A DNA stretch of 64,000 nucleotides from positions 3,256,576 through 3,320,575 of the forward strand of contig OX639991.1 of assembly GCA_951828585.1 (NCBI GenBank), in the 5' to 3' direction. This stretch comes from Longimicrobiales bacterium (GTDB taxonomy: Bacteria > Gemmatimonadota > Gemmatimonadetes > Longimicrobiales > Gaopeijiaceae). Positions 8,486 to 16,587 of this stretch are shown here, piece by piece (position 1 is the first letter of the stretch; each line of letters opens with the position of its first letter). Both the position numbers and the translations under genes were made by a program. The notes beneath the pieces were generated by a model. The model was not told where the DNA came from, ran no database searches, and worked only from the letters and a program-made list of their open reading frames with translations.

Positions 8486-9498
8486 GCAGGGGGGCGGGGA
8501 CGGGGGAAGCCCGGGACGCGGGCGTTGACCATCGGTGGATTGTGGGGAGTGGGGTGAGGGGACGGCTGGACACCCATGTGGCGGACCGGACCGGCCTGTC
8601 GCGAAGCCGGGTGGCGGCGCTGATCGCCGAGGGGCGTGTGCTTGTGGATGGTCGGCCCGGGAAGAAGTCGGAGGCGGTGGGGGTGGGTCGGGTGGTCGAG
8701 GTGTGGGTCCCGCCACCGGCTCCGAGCGAGGCGGTGGCCGAGGACATTCCGTTGGAGATCGTCTTCGAGGATCGCGAAGTGGTGGTCGTCAACAAGCAGG
8801 CGGGGCTTGTGGTGCACCCCGCACCGGGACATCCGACTGGGACGCTGGTCAACGCACTGCTGCACCACGTCGGCGACCTGTCGGGGATCGGGGGGACGCT
8901 GCGGCCGGGGATCGTACACCGGCTGGACCGCGATACTTCCGGGCTGATGGTGGTGGCCAAGTCCGACCGCGCCCACCAGGGGCTCTCCGAAGCGCTCAAG
9001 AGCCGCCGCGTGAAGCGCGTCTACCTGGCGGCGCTGTGGGGGAGATTGCGCGAGGATCGCGTGGTGGTGGACCGGCCGATCGGGCGGCACCCGCGGGACC
9101 GCACGCGGATGGCCGTGGTGGCGGGGGGCAGGCCGTCGAGGACGCGTCTGCGGCATTTGGAGGAGTGGCCGGCCGCGTCGCTCTGCGAGGCCACGCTCGA
9201 TACGGGGCGCACGCACCAGATCCGGGTGCACGCGGCGTCGGTCGGGCATGCGGTGGTGGGGGATGAGGTGTACGGGGCGGGGAGGGAGCGGGGGTTCGGG
9301 GGGACGGCGCGCAGGTGGGCGGTGGAGCTGGCCGCACGGACACGGAGGCAGTTTCTGCACGCGCACCGTCTGGAGTTCAGCCATCCCGTAACGGGGGAGG
9401 TGCTTGCGTTCAGGGCGCCGCTGCCGGGTGATTTGGCGGCGGTGCGGGGGTGGGCGGTGGGGGAGGGAGGAGAGGATGATATCAATACGATATCATAG
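8482..9498 (+). CDS. rluD: RluA family 23S rRNA pseudouridine synthase (RluD-like)
   Basis: A 338-residue pseudouridine synthase. An S4 RNA-binding domain at about 25-80 (RLDTHVADRTGLSRSRVAAL) is followed by the RluA catalytic domain with the signature GIVHRLDRDTSGLMVVAK holding the catalytic Asp, and TLDTGRTHQIRVHAASVGH. RluD-type enzymes modify helix 69 of 23S rRNA; the precise target is inferred from the S4-plus-RluA architecture. The GTG start overlaps the ileS stop by four bases. The lspA gene often found beside rluD is absent. The last codons run into an AT-rich repeat (9476-9507). Confidence 0.92.
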   Translation: MSRGAGTGEARDAGVDHRWIVGSGVRGRLDTHVADRTGLSRSRVAALIAEGRVLVDGRPGKKSEAVGVGRVVEVWVPPPAPSEAVAEDIPLEIVFEDREVVVVNKQAGLVVHPAPGHPTGTLVNALLHHVGDLSGIGGTLRPGIVHRLDRDTSGLMVVAKSDRAHQGLSEALKSRRVKRVYLAALWGRLREDRVVVDRPIGRHPRDRTRMAVVAGGRPSRTRLRHLEEWPAASLCEATLDTGRTHQIRVHAASVGHAVVGDEVYGAGRERGFGGTARRWAVELAARTRRQFLHAHRLEFSHPVTGEVLAFRAPLPGDLAAVRGWAVGEGGEDDINTIS

Positions 9499-9507
9499 TG
9501 ATATCAT
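9476..9507. promoter_or_regulatory. Triple GATATCA repeat at the rluD/peptidase junction
   Basis: An abrupt AT-rich patch in GC-rich surroundings. ATGATATC (9476-9483) and GATATCAT (9489-9496) form an inverted pair with a 5-base spacer, and a second GATATCAT (9500-9507) abuts the ATG of the next gene. Regularly spaced palindromic half-sites over a start codon look like an operator for a dimeric DNA-binding protein. No regulator gene is nearby, and the repeat also encodes the last residues of RluD. Confidence 0.4.
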
Positions 9508-10603
9508 GGAGGGCGGGAAGGGCCGGGGGTGGGGTGCGTTGAGGGGGTGGTGGGGGGCGGGGGGCGTCGCGCTCGGGGCCGCGTGGGCCATCGGGCCGAT
9601 GACTGCGCGGGCCACCCTGACCCTTGCGGCACGGGCCTTCGCGCTCGCGGCGGTCGCGGCCATCGCGCTAGTGGCGGCGGCATCTCCAGAATCCCCCCAG
9701 ACCCCGCCCAACCCTGCCGCTTGGCAGACCCTGCACGGCACCACGATCACTGCCAGGTACCAGGGGACCGATTCCCTGCGGGCATCACGCGCACTCGCGC
9801 TGCTCGAATCGACCCCCCGGCTCCCCGGTCTCTCCGGCCCCGGCCCCCACCTCACGCTGACTATCGCCCCGACCCGGGCCGTCATGGATTCCCTGGTCGG
9901 CGGGCGGGTCCCCGAATGGGCGGGGGCCGTCGCGATCTCCGAGCGCATGGAGATGATCATTCCCGGAGGCCGCTTCTGGCCGCGGACGCCCCTGGAAGAG
10001 GTGCGTATCCTTCGTCACGAGTGGGCGCACCTGGCGTTGGCGCACGAGATGGGGCCGCTGCGCATTCCCCGCTGGTTCAACGAAGGCTATGCGGAGTGGG
10101 CGTCCGGAGGCTGGGCCGGCGGCAACGGATGGAAACTCCGGGTGGCCCTCGCCTTCGGGGATGCCCCTCCACTCGATTCGATCGCGCTCCGTTGGCCTCG
10201 CGACCGCGTTCCCGCCGAGGTCGCCTATCTCCTCTCGGCATCGGTCATCCAGTACCTGGTGGAGTCGAGCGGGACGCGGGGTCTGGAGACTTTCCTGGCG
10301 GAGTGGAAGCGGCAGCGGTCCTTCGAGGCGGCTCTGCGAGGCGTGTACGGTGCTACCCTCGGCCAACTGGAGACGGACTGGCGCAATTGGGTGAAGCGGC
10401 GGTACGGCTGGCTCACGGTGCTGGCCGATACGGCGGTCTTGTGGGCGCTATTGTCCGTTGCGCTGGTGGCGATGTTCTGGGTAAGGCGCCGGTACCGGCG
10501 TGAACAGATGGCGCGGCTGAGGGCCGGCGAGCCGCCCGATGCGCCCGAGTTCTGGAGGGCGGACGAGGAAGAGCCGATTGACCCCGGCCCGTCGTCTCGA
10601 TAG
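9506..10603 (+). CDS. Peptidase MA-like (gluzincin) membrane-anchored metalloprotease
   Basis: About 365 residues. The N-terminal export signal contains AARAFALAAVAAIALVAAA. A zinc peptidase domain has the HExxH motif in LRHEWAHLALAHEMG and the third ligand Glu in RWFNEGYAEWAS, matching peptidase MA-like domains. A C-terminal membrane helix (LADTAVLWALLSVALVAMFW) ends in an Arg-rich cytoplasmic tail. It is probably an envelope protease with its catalytic domain outside the cytoplasm; the substrate is unknown. The ATG at 9506 lies inside the GATATCA repeat; an alternative ATG at 9599 (MTARATL) gives a more normal signal peptide and may be the real start. Confidence 0.8.
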   Translation: MEGGKGRGWGALRGWWGAGGVALGAAWAIGPMTARATLTLAARAFALAAVAAIALVAAASPESPQTPPNPAAWQTLHGTTITARYQGTDSLRASRALALLESTPRLPGLSGPGPHLTLTIAPTRAVMDSLVGGRVPEWAGAVAISERMEMIIPGGRFWPRTPLEEVRILRHEWAHLALAHEMGPLRIPRWFNEGYAEWASGGWAGGNGWKLRVALAFGDAPPLDSIALRWPRDRVPAEVAYLLSASVIQYLVESSGTRGLETFLAEWKRQRSFEAALRGVYGATLGQLETDWRNWVKRRYGWLTVLADTAVLWALLSVALVAMFWVRRRYRREQMARLRAGEPPDAPEFWRADEEEPIDPGPSSR

Positions 10604-10612
10604 CGTTTGAGC

Positions 10613-10816
10613 ATGGCTAGAAGGAAGAAGAAGGCAGCGCAGGAACCGTCGCTGAAGTTCTCCAAGGTCAACCTCTGGTTCGCCCTGGGGGGACTGGCCA
10701 CCATAGCGCTCGGCTACTACCTGCTCGGACAGGGTTCGATCACGATGGCGCCGGTGCTTCTGGTCATCGGCTACGTCGTCCTGCTGCCCGCGGCCATCAT
10801 CCTGCAAAGGTCGTGA
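10613..10816 (+). CDS. Small two-helix membrane protein
   Basis: A 67-residue protein: a Lys/Arg-rich N-terminus (ARRKKKAAQEP) followed by two hydrophobic segments, LWFALGGLATIALGYYLLG and MAPVLLVIGYVVLLPAAIIL. By the positive-inside rule the N-terminus is cytoplasmic. The start is ATG at 10613, nine bases after the previous stop, and its TGA overlaps the GTG start of the M28 peptidase. The function is not known. Gene order suggests it belongs with the neighbouring envelope peptidases. Confidence 0.75.
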   Translation: MARRKKKAAQEPSLKFSKVNLWFALGGLATIALGYYLLGQGSITMAPVLLVIGYVVLLPAAIILQRS

Positions 10817-12528
10817 CCCGGGTTCCCACCACCCGGGCCTGCCCGGCTGGTCCGGCCCGCCGCCGCGTCACCATTCTCACTCATGCGGCCTTCACGCTGT
10901 TGGTGATCATCAATCCCGTTGCAGCCGTGGCCCAGGAGGCCTCCTGGTCGTGCCCGGACCCGCCGTCGCTCGTCGGCGACCTTGAAGGCGAACTCGCCCA
11001 CGTGCGCTACCTGGCCGACGACCTGCTCGAAGGGCGGGCGGTGGCGACCCGGGGCGAGCGGTGCGCGGGTGACTACATCGCGGCGCGGTTCCGTGCGCTG
11101 GGCCTCCGTCCGGCGGGTGAAGGGGACGGCTACTTCCAGGCATGGATGGTGCGGACGGGCAGCGCCGCCGGCGACGGGAACTCGTTCTCGGTGGCGGGCG
11201 GCGATCCTGCCGGGTTCACCCTTGGCGACGACTGGGTCCCGTACGGGTTCTCGGCCTCGGCCCGGGTCGTGGCGCGAATGACGATGGTCCCGGTGGAGGC
11301 CGGCGCGCAGCTTGGCGATGCCTGGCACGCGGAAATTGCCGGCGGGGCCATGGTGATCGAGGGGACGGCGCCCCATCCCCACGCGGCCGCCCCGGACGCG
11401 CACCGGGTCGCTTCGAGAGCGGCCGCGATGGGCGCTGCCGCCCTGATCGTGCTGCTGGGCGATTCCGGCCCGCTGCCGTCGCTGGAGGCGGAACGGCGCG
11501 CGGCCCTCGCCATCCCCGTGATCGCCGTGCGGGGCGCGGCGGCGGAACGTGTTCGCGCGGCAGCCGCGTCGGGCGCCATGGCCAACATCGCTCCCGCCGT
11601 CGAGCCGGTGCGGCGCGAGGCGCGGAACGTGGCGGCCATCCTGCCCGGGACAGACCCACAGGGCCACCAGATCCTCGTCATCGGCGCCCACTACGATCAC
11701 CTCGGGCTCGGTGGCGCGGGTTCCCTCTCCCCCAACGCCGTAGGCGAGGTCCACAACGGCGCCGACGACAATGCCTCGGGCACGGCGGTCCTCCTTGAGG
11801 TGGCCCGGCAACTCGCCGGGGGTCCGCCACTGGCTCAGGCCATCCTTTTCATTGCGTTCACGGGGGAGGAACGGGGACTCTGGGGGTCGGCGCACTACGT
11901 CGAGTCTCCCCTGCTGCCGCTCGAAGGGACCGTCGCCATGCTCAACCTGGACATGGTAGGCCGGGTCAGCGACGACCTGCTGACGGTCTTCGGAACGGGC
12001 ACCGCCGAGGAGTGGACGGACGTTCTCGAGCGTGCCAACGGCCGTACCCGGGCGCCTCTCGACCTCCGATTCAACAGCGACGGATTCGGCGCCTCGGACC
12101 ACAGTTCCTTCTATGCGCGGGGCATCCCTGTTCTGCATTTCTTCTCCAACACCCACGCCGAGTATCACCGGGTGGAGGACGATTGGGAGCTCGTCAACGC
12201 CGAGGGGATGGGGCGGGTGACGGATCTTGTCGCGGCGGTGGTGCGCGAAGTGGTCCCCGGGTCCGGTCTGGCTTCGCTCACGCCCGTCGAGGGGACGGGG
12301 AACCCGCATGGCGTCCAGGGGCCGACGGACGGAAGCACGGTGCGGAGCGGTTTTCGGGTGCGGCTCGGCACGATCCCCGACTACTCGCGCGAATCGGGCG
12401 GGATGGCGATTACCGGGGTGCGCGAGGGGAGTCCGGCGGCGAAGGCGGGGATCAAGGGCGGCGACATCATCGTGAAGTTCGGGCCCCACGACATCGAGGA
12501 TGTCTACGGGTACATGTACGCGCTGTGA
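10813..12528 (+). CDS. Secreted M28 family aminopeptidase with PDZ domain, 3' end cut by an IS3 element
   Basis: 571 residues. A signal peptide (THAAFTLLVIINPVAAVAQ, about 24-42) is followed by a PA insert and the M28 zinc-peptidase core: IGAHYDHLGLGG, GADDNASGTAVLLE, TGEERGLWGS, LNLDMVGR and HAEYHRVEDDWE carry the expected His/Asp/Glu metal and catalytic residues. A PDZ domain follows (MAITGVREGSPAAKAGIKGG). The reading frame ends exactly where an IS3 element begins: the first three bases of the IS (TGA) are the stop codon. The missing 31 residues lie on the far side of the element (14017-14112). The protease core is intact, so activity may survive with a damaged PDZ domain. Confidence 0.92.
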   Translation: MTRVPTTRACPAGPARRRVTILTHAAFTLLVIINPVAAVAQEASWSCPDPPSLVGDLEGELAHVRYLADDLLEGRAVATRGERCAGDYIAARFRALGLRPAGEGDGYFQAWMVRTGSAAGDGNSFSVAGGDPAGFTLGDDWVPYGFSASARVVARMTMVPVEAGAQLGDAWHAEIAGGAMVIEGTAPHPHAAAPDAHRVASRAAAMGAAALIVLLGDSGPLPSLEAERRAALAIPVIAVRGAAAERVRAAAASGAMANIAPAVEPVRREARNVAAILPGTDPQGHQILVIGAHYDHLGLGGAGSLSPNAVGEVHNGADDNASGTAVLLEVARQLAGGPPLAQAILFIAFTGEERGLWGSAHYVESPLLPLEGTVAMLNLDMVGRVSDDLLTVFGTGTAEEWTDVLERANGRTRAPLDLRFNSDGFGASDHSSFYARGIPVLHFFSNTHAEYHRVEDDWELVNAEGMGRVTDLVAAVVREVVPGSGLASLTPVEGTGNPHGVQGPTDGSTVRSGFRVRLGTIPDYSRESGGMAITGVREGSPAAKAGIKGGDIIVKFGPHDIEDVYGYMYAL

Positions 12529-12822
12529 AGTGGTCCTACTTCGTTGGACAGTCCGAGGGCAAAGCTAAGGTGGACTCCGACTGGTTCTGAGAGCCCTCGG
12601 GAGCTTTCGCTTGGTTCTGTCTTGAAAGGGATGTTAGACGCTGAAGTCCTCTCCGGCAAGGAGAAGGACGGATGCCGGGATGAGCCCCGCTCGCCGGGAG
12701 GGGGACCCGACCGGCGAGCGGGGCTTGGACACCTGTGGCGCGCGGCGCGCAGGATGGGTGTATCACCCGCTCCCCGCCGCTGCCTCGCGAGGGCGGTCGC
12801 CAGCCCCGCAATGATCCGCTGT

Positions 12823-13638
12823 TCACATCACCCTCGTGCCGTTACGGTAGGTCTCGCCTGGCGTGCGCCCGGCCAGCGCCGAGTGCGGGCGCACCTCGTT
12901 GTAGAAGTCGATCCACGTCCCGATGAGCCGACCGGCTTCCGGGCCGTCGCGAAGCTCGTGCAGGTACACGGCCTCGTACTTCAGCGACCGCCACAGCCGT
13001 TCGATGAAGATGTTGTCGAGAAAGCGGCCCCGGCCGTCCATCGAGAACGCCACGCCCGCACCCAGCACCCGGTCGGCGAACGCCTCGCTGGTGAACTGCG
13101 AGCCCTGGTCCGTATTCAGGATCTCCGGAGTCGTCCGGATGAGCGCGTCGTCCAGAGCCCCGATGCAGAACGAGGCGTCCATCGTGTTGGACAACCGCCA
13201 GGAGAGGACGTGCCGGGTGGCCCAGTCCATCACGGCCACAAGGTAGAAAAACCCTTGCGTCACAGGGATATAGGTGATGTCGGCGCACCACACGTGGTCC
13301 GCACGGAAGATCTCGAGGCCGCGCAGCAGGTAGGGAAAGATCCGGTGCTCCGGGTTCGCCACGCTCGTGCGCGGCCGCCGGTAGGTCGCCTCCATCCCCA
13401 TGAGCCGCATGAGCCGCCGGATCCGGTGCCGGCCAGCCGTGACACCCTCGCGGCGGAGATGCCGCATCATCTGCCGGCTCCCGTAGAACGGATAGTCCAT
13501 GTGGAGCTCGTCCATCCGTCGCATCAGGGCCAGGTTCTGCGCGCTCTCCCCCTTCGGCCGGTAGTAGAGCGACGACCGGCTCACGCCCAGCAGCACGCTC
13601 TGCCTCGACAGGCTCAGCGGTCCATCCGGCTCGATCAT
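12823..13638 (-). CDS. IS3 transposase OrfB (rve integrase core)
   Basis: 271 residues from the internal ATG; in vivo it is probably made as an OrfAB fusion. The integrase core has the DDE triad in CADITYIP, LNTDQGSQFT and FIERLWRSLKYE, with the C-terminal FYNEVRPHSALAGRTPGETY typical of IS3/IS407-like enzymes. No stop interrupts the frame and the triad is intact, so the element may be active. The upstream open frame reaches the slippery run at 13680-13686. Confidence 0.93.
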   Translation of the reverse strand: MIEPDGPLSLSRQSVLLGVSRSSLYYRPKGESAQNLALMRRMDELHMDYPFYGSRQMMRHLRREGVTAGRHRIRRLMRLMGMEATYRRPRTSVANPEHRIFPYLLRGLEIFRADHVWCADITYIPVTQGFFYLVAVMDWATRHVLSWRLSNTMDASFCIGALDDALIRTTPEILNTDQGSQFTSEAFADRVLGAGVAFSMDGRGRFLDNIFIERLWRSLKYEAVYLHELRDGPEAGRLIGTWIDFYNEVRPHSALAGRTPGETYRNGTRVM

Positions 13639-13658
13639 CCCGAAGCGCTCCGTCCGGC

Positions 13659-13946
13659 TCAGCGCTTCAACCCGCGCCGAAAAAAATCCCGCTCGACGGT
13701 GAGCTCTCCGATCTTCGCGTGCAGGTCGTGGACCTTCGCCTCATGCTCCTTGGCGAGCTTCCGGCTCCCGCCCTTGGCGAACACCTCCGGCACGGCGTCG
13801 AGCAGCTGCCGCTTCCAGGCGCTCACCTGGTTCGGATGAAGCTCATGCCGCACGGCGATCGCCTGCACGCTGTCGCGCTCCTGAAGCGCCTCCAGCGCCA
13901 CCCGGCCCTTGAACTCCGCTGTGAACCTCCGTCTCTTCCTGGCCAT
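13659..13946 (-). CDS. IS3 transposase OrfA (helix-turn-helix)
   Basis: 95 residues with RRRFTAEFKGRVALEAL at the N-terminus, the HTH region (AIAVRHELHPNQVSAWKRQL) and a C-terminal leucine-zipper-like helix (KLAKEHEAKVHDLHAKIGEL) that mediates OrfA/OrfAB contacts. It ends FFRRGLKR, just after the T7 slippery run in the coding strand. Confidence 0.92.
   Translation of the reverse strand: MARKRRRFTAEFKGRVALEALQERDSVQAIAVRHELHPNQVSAWKRQLLDAVPEVFAKGGSRKLAKEHEAKVHDLHAKIGELTVERDFFRRGLKR
13680..13686 (-). other. Predicted -1 ribosomal frameshift site in the IS3 element
   Basis: Seven consecutive A on the plus strand, that is U7 in the mRNA, inside the DFF codons of orfA. Slipping back one base reads on as SARVEALSRTERFG and joins orfB at MIEPDG in frame. 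The offset between orfA and orfB is exactly -1, as expected for OrfAB synthesis in IS3 elements. Confidence 0.75.
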
Positions 13947-14013
13947 CTCGGTGCCTCCTGTTCCATAGTGGAATCCACCTTAACGACCTGTCCGAAAAAC
14001 CGGGACCACCTCA

Positions 14014-14112
14014 CTGGGCGAGTTCGAGCCGGGCGACGAGGTGGAGATCGTGGTGCTGCGGGGGGACGAGCGGCTGGTGTTCGAGGTGGTGCTGGAGGCG
14101 GGTGGGGGCTGA
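14014..14112 (+). pseudogene. Detached 3' end of the M28 peptidase gene
   Basis: After the duplicated CTG the frame reads GEFEPGDEVEIVVLRGDERL and ends after EAGGG at a TGA (14110-14112). This is the final strand and tail of a PDZ domain. Joined at CTG to codon 571 of the gene at 10813 it restores a full protein of about 602 residues. It has no start of its own. Confidence 0.92.
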
Positions 14113-14133
14113 GGGGATGGTGGGTGCCTGGGG

Positions 14134-14416
14134 TCACAGTGGGTTCGGTTCCCGGTCCGGTTCATAGGCCTTGAGGTTTGCTTTCTTGGTCCAGATGTGA
14201 ACTCGGTAGTCGCCCATACTTCCGTACTTCCGCTTGAGGTTCAACGCCACCGTAACGACCTCCGATTTCGTTAGGCCAATCCGGAGGTACCCTGGGTCCG
14301 AAGCGAATTCACGAAGGAATCCCGGCAGCTCATCAAACCCCCGGGACGGAACGAGGACCCAGGGAATACCCTCTTCCTGACTCGACTCGACATCTGTGAC
14401 TACCTGATGCGCTAAC
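14134..14416 (-). pseudogene. 3' half of a PIN-like gene split by the IS1634-family element
   Basis: It encodes HQVVTDVESSQEEGIPW, then LPGFLREFASDPGYLRIGLT and HIWTKKANLKAYEPD, ending 22 bases from the peptidase stop on the other strand. Alone it looks like an orphan small gene. Removing the IS and one copy of the 6-bp duplication joins it in frame (QQLA-HQVV) to the fragment at 16382-16587, giving a 160-residue PIN-fold-like protein. The start visible at 14466 belongs to IS sequence and is not genuine. Confidence 0.88.
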
Positions 14417-16381
14417 CCGAAGTTCTGCGGCTGTGAATCGGGCAAGTGATTGCGGCGCAGTGACATAGTGCGATTGGGGGAGTGTACGCTACTGGGTACG
14501 GGTCATGGGCGGACGCCGAGGAGACGGAAGGCCTTGGCCTGGAGCGGCGTGGGGCGGGCGAGGATGTCGGCGGTCATGGCGCCGGGGACGGCGGGCCGCA
14601 CGCGGTTGCGGGTCAGGGTGGCGAGATCGCCGAGCAGGGTCTGGAAGCTGTGGACGGGCAGGCCGTCGGGGGTGCGTTTCCCGCCCGCCTTGGCGCGCGC
14701 CGACGGGGAGCGCCGCGCGGGCGCGACGGGTGAGGCGCGGGCGGCCTCGGCGGCGGCCGGGTCGTCGTCGTCGAAGAGCATGGGCGCCAGGGCGCGCCGC
14801 ATGTGCCACTCGACGTGGTAGGCGAGCATGCAGAGGAAGACGTGGGCGCGGACGCGGTCTTCGAGGCGGTGGTGGACGGGGCGCACCTTGAGATCCACGC
14901 CCTTGAGGCTCCGGAAGGCGCGCTCGACCCGGCCGAGGCTCTTGTAGGCCCGCACCGCGTCCTCGGGTCCGATCTCCGTGTCGGGCACGTTGGTGCGGAT
15001 CACGTAGATGCCGTCCAGCGCGGCCTCCTCGGCGATCTTCTCCTCGTCGCGCTCGTACGAGAAGCCGTCGTCGGTCGCGGCGGTCATGAAGTGCTTGCCG
15101 ACCTTGTGGGCGCGCAGGGCCCGGTCGGCGCGCACGGCGATGTTCTTCTCGCCCCGCAGCGGACGGTTCTCGCGCTTCGTGGCCCGCGCGACCAGGTCGA
15201 GCTTCGCCTCCGTGGCCCGCAGCAGCGCCTCGCGCTTGCGGGCCCGCTCGGCGGCGAGCAGCGGGTTGCGGCAGACGACGAGCCGCTCGCCCGGGTAGAG
15301 CTCGGGCGCGGAGATCTCCGCGAGGTCCCGCTCGTCGAAGACCGACAGCTGCAAGTCGCCTCCGGAGACCAGCTTGCGGATCTTCGGGGCCCGGAGCGCG
15401 GTGATCCACCGCAGCCCCGCCGGAGAGAGGTCCTCGCGGATGCGGGCGTCGGTCAGCAATCCCCGGTCCCCCACCAGCACGACGCGCGACAGCGAGAAGC
15501 GCCGGCGCAGCTTGTCGGCCTGGTCGGCCACGGCGCCGGGATCGGCGGTGTTGCCGCGAAAGACCTCGGCGGCCACCGGACAACCCTCCCGGTCGCAGAG
15601 CAGCGCGAAGACGATCTGGAGCTTGCCGCGCTTGCCGTCGCGGGAGTAGCCGCGCTTGGCCAAGGGGCACTTGGAGCCCTCGAAGTACACCGAAGTCAGG
15701 TCGCACAGCACGAGCGAGCCGTCCTCGATGCGCTTCGCCGCCAGAGTTCGCTCGATGCGCTTTTGGCGCCGCAGCAGCCAGTCCATCGCCTCGTACAGCT
15801 CCTCGGCCGTCGCGTCCGCCGCGCCGGTCTCCTCGCCCAGCGTGTCGGTCCGGGTCTCGGAGCCGAGGCCGCGGGCGGCGGCGAGCTTCGAGCGGGGGTC
15901 GAGCACGCGCCCGGCGATCATCGCCAGCGCGAGCGACCGCATCCGCGACGGACGGCGGTCGAGCAGTCTCTCGAGGCCGAGCTTGCGGGCCGTCCCCAGC
16001 ACGGCGGCGACATGCCCGTGGGGGCGGGAGCGCAGGATCTCGAAGGCGTCGTCCATGGACTTCAGGGCCACGCCTCCCTTGAGCAGGACGCGGAGCCCCC
16101 GGACGAGTTCGTCGGGCCACTTCGACAGGTTGGCCAGGGTGCGCTTCCTGACCTTGCCGCCTTCGCGGTAGGATTCGCGCAGGAGCACGGCGGGCGGGGA
16201 CTTCCGGTTGGGCACGCGTTCGATATACATGGCTTCAATCGTAACAGCTAAACGACATTATGTCAATAGAATAGCACCTCCATTACATGGGTACACATAG
16301 CCCAAACCCGAACCCATGTCAAGTCCCTTCCCCACACCGGGTTACGGCCCGAAATCAGCCCCGTTCGGGGCAGAACTTCGG
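14417..16381 (-). mobile_element. IS1634-family insertion sequence in the PIN-like gene
   Basis: 1965 bp bounded by perfect 12-bp inverted repeats (CCGAAGTTCTGC at 14417-14428, complement at 16370-16381) and a 6-bp duplication GCTAAC (14411-14416 and 16382-16387). Both the duplication length and a single long transposase fit the IS1634 family. Within the element an inner imperfect inverted pair (near 14492-14503 and 16306-16316) lies close to the transposase ends and could be internal binding sites. Confidence 0.92.
14503..16230 (-). CDS. IS1634 family transposase
   Basis: A 575-residue DDE transposase of the IS4-like superfamily. Triad regions are LVLCDLTSVYFEG, VVLVGDRGLLT and the YREK-like helix AYKSLGRVERAFRSLKG. 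The rest fits the family: MYIERVPNRKSPPAVLLRE at the N-terminus, RGYSRDGKRGKLQIVFALLC before the second Asp, and a conserved HVFLCMLAYHVEWHMR helix near the end. No stop or frameshift is seen, so it may be active. A charged Ala/Pro-rich insert lies near residues 495-525. Confidence 0.93.
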   Translation of the reverse strand: MYIERVPNRKSPPAVLLRESYREGGKVRKRTLANLSKWPDELVRGLRVLLKGGVALKSMDDAFEILRSRPHGHVAAVLGTARKLGLERLLDRRPSRMRSLALAMIAGRVLDPRSKLAAARGLGSETRTDTLGEETGAADATAEELYEAMDWLLRRQKRIERTLAAKRIEDGSLVLCDLTSVYFEGSKCPLAKRGYSRDGKRGKLQIVFALLCDREGCPVAAEVFRGNTADPGAVADQADKLRRRFSLSRVVLVGDRGLLTDARIREDLSPAGLRWITALRAPKIRKLVSGGDLQLSVFDERDLAEISAPELYPGERLVVCRNPLLAAERARKREALLRATEAKLDLVARATKRENRPLRGEKNIAVRADRALRAHKVGKHFMTAATDDGFSYERDEEKIAEEAALDGIYVIRTNVPDTEIGPEDAVRAYKSLGRVERAFRSLKGVDLKVRPVHHRLEDRVRAHVFLCMLAYHVEWHMRRALAPMLFDDDDPAAAEAARASPVAPARRSPSARAKAGGKRTPDGLPVHSFQTLLGDLATLTRNRVRPAVPGAMTADILARPTPLQAKAFRLLGVRP

Positions 16382-16587
16382 GCTAACTGTTGGCGGCGCC
16401 CCCCATCCACCACATCTCCAACGTGATCACAGAGTTGGTAGACGCACCCCAATGGAACGTAGAATCTGTCTTGGACCGCCGCAGTCAGTTTCTCTCGCAA
16501 GCGGCTCGAAAACTCGGCGTTCGAGAATCCCGGGAGGGCGTAGAACTCGCAGAGATAGCTGGTTTCAACGACAAAGATTCGGGTCAC
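16382..16587 (-). pseudogene. 5' half of a PIN-like gene split by the IS1634-family element
   Basis: The ATG at 16587 overlaps the stop of the upstream ATPase (ATGA), so the two were co-translated. The fragment reads MTRIFVVETSYLCEFY, then RFYVPLGCVYQLCDHVGDVV and ends QQLA at the IS junction; the frame then runs 13 codons into the IS. The opening hydrophobic strand followed by an acidic residue and TSYL is PIN-like, although the usual Asp is Glu (VVETS). With 14134-14416 it rebuilds 160 codons. PIN-fold proteins are usually metal-dependent ribonucleases; this assignment rests on motif reading only. Confidence 0.82.

Larger units (their letters stand above)
12526..14013 (-). mobile_element. 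IS3 family insertion sequence in the M28 peptidase gene
   Basis: A 1488-bp element. Its ends are imperfect inverted repeats: both begin TGA, A or G, GTGGTCC and share GGACAG about 20 bases in. The flanking CTG at 12523-12525 and 14014-14016 is a 3-bp target duplication. Removing the element plus one CTG restores the peptidase frame. It carries overlapping orfA and orfB in the minus direction, linked by a -1 frameshift site. About 300 bases between the orfB stop (12823) and the left end are non-coding. Confidence 0.95.

Noticed and set aside
14134-14466. Separate 110-residue hypothetical gene
   Set aside because: Its first 16 codons are IS end sequence; the rest is the displaced 3' half of the PIN-like gene, as shown by the 6-bp duplication.
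14803-16251. A 482-residue plus-strand open frame opposite the IS1634 transposase
   Set aside because: It is a complement-strand reading of a high-GC gene, rich in Gly/Ala/Val/Arg, with no recognisable motif.
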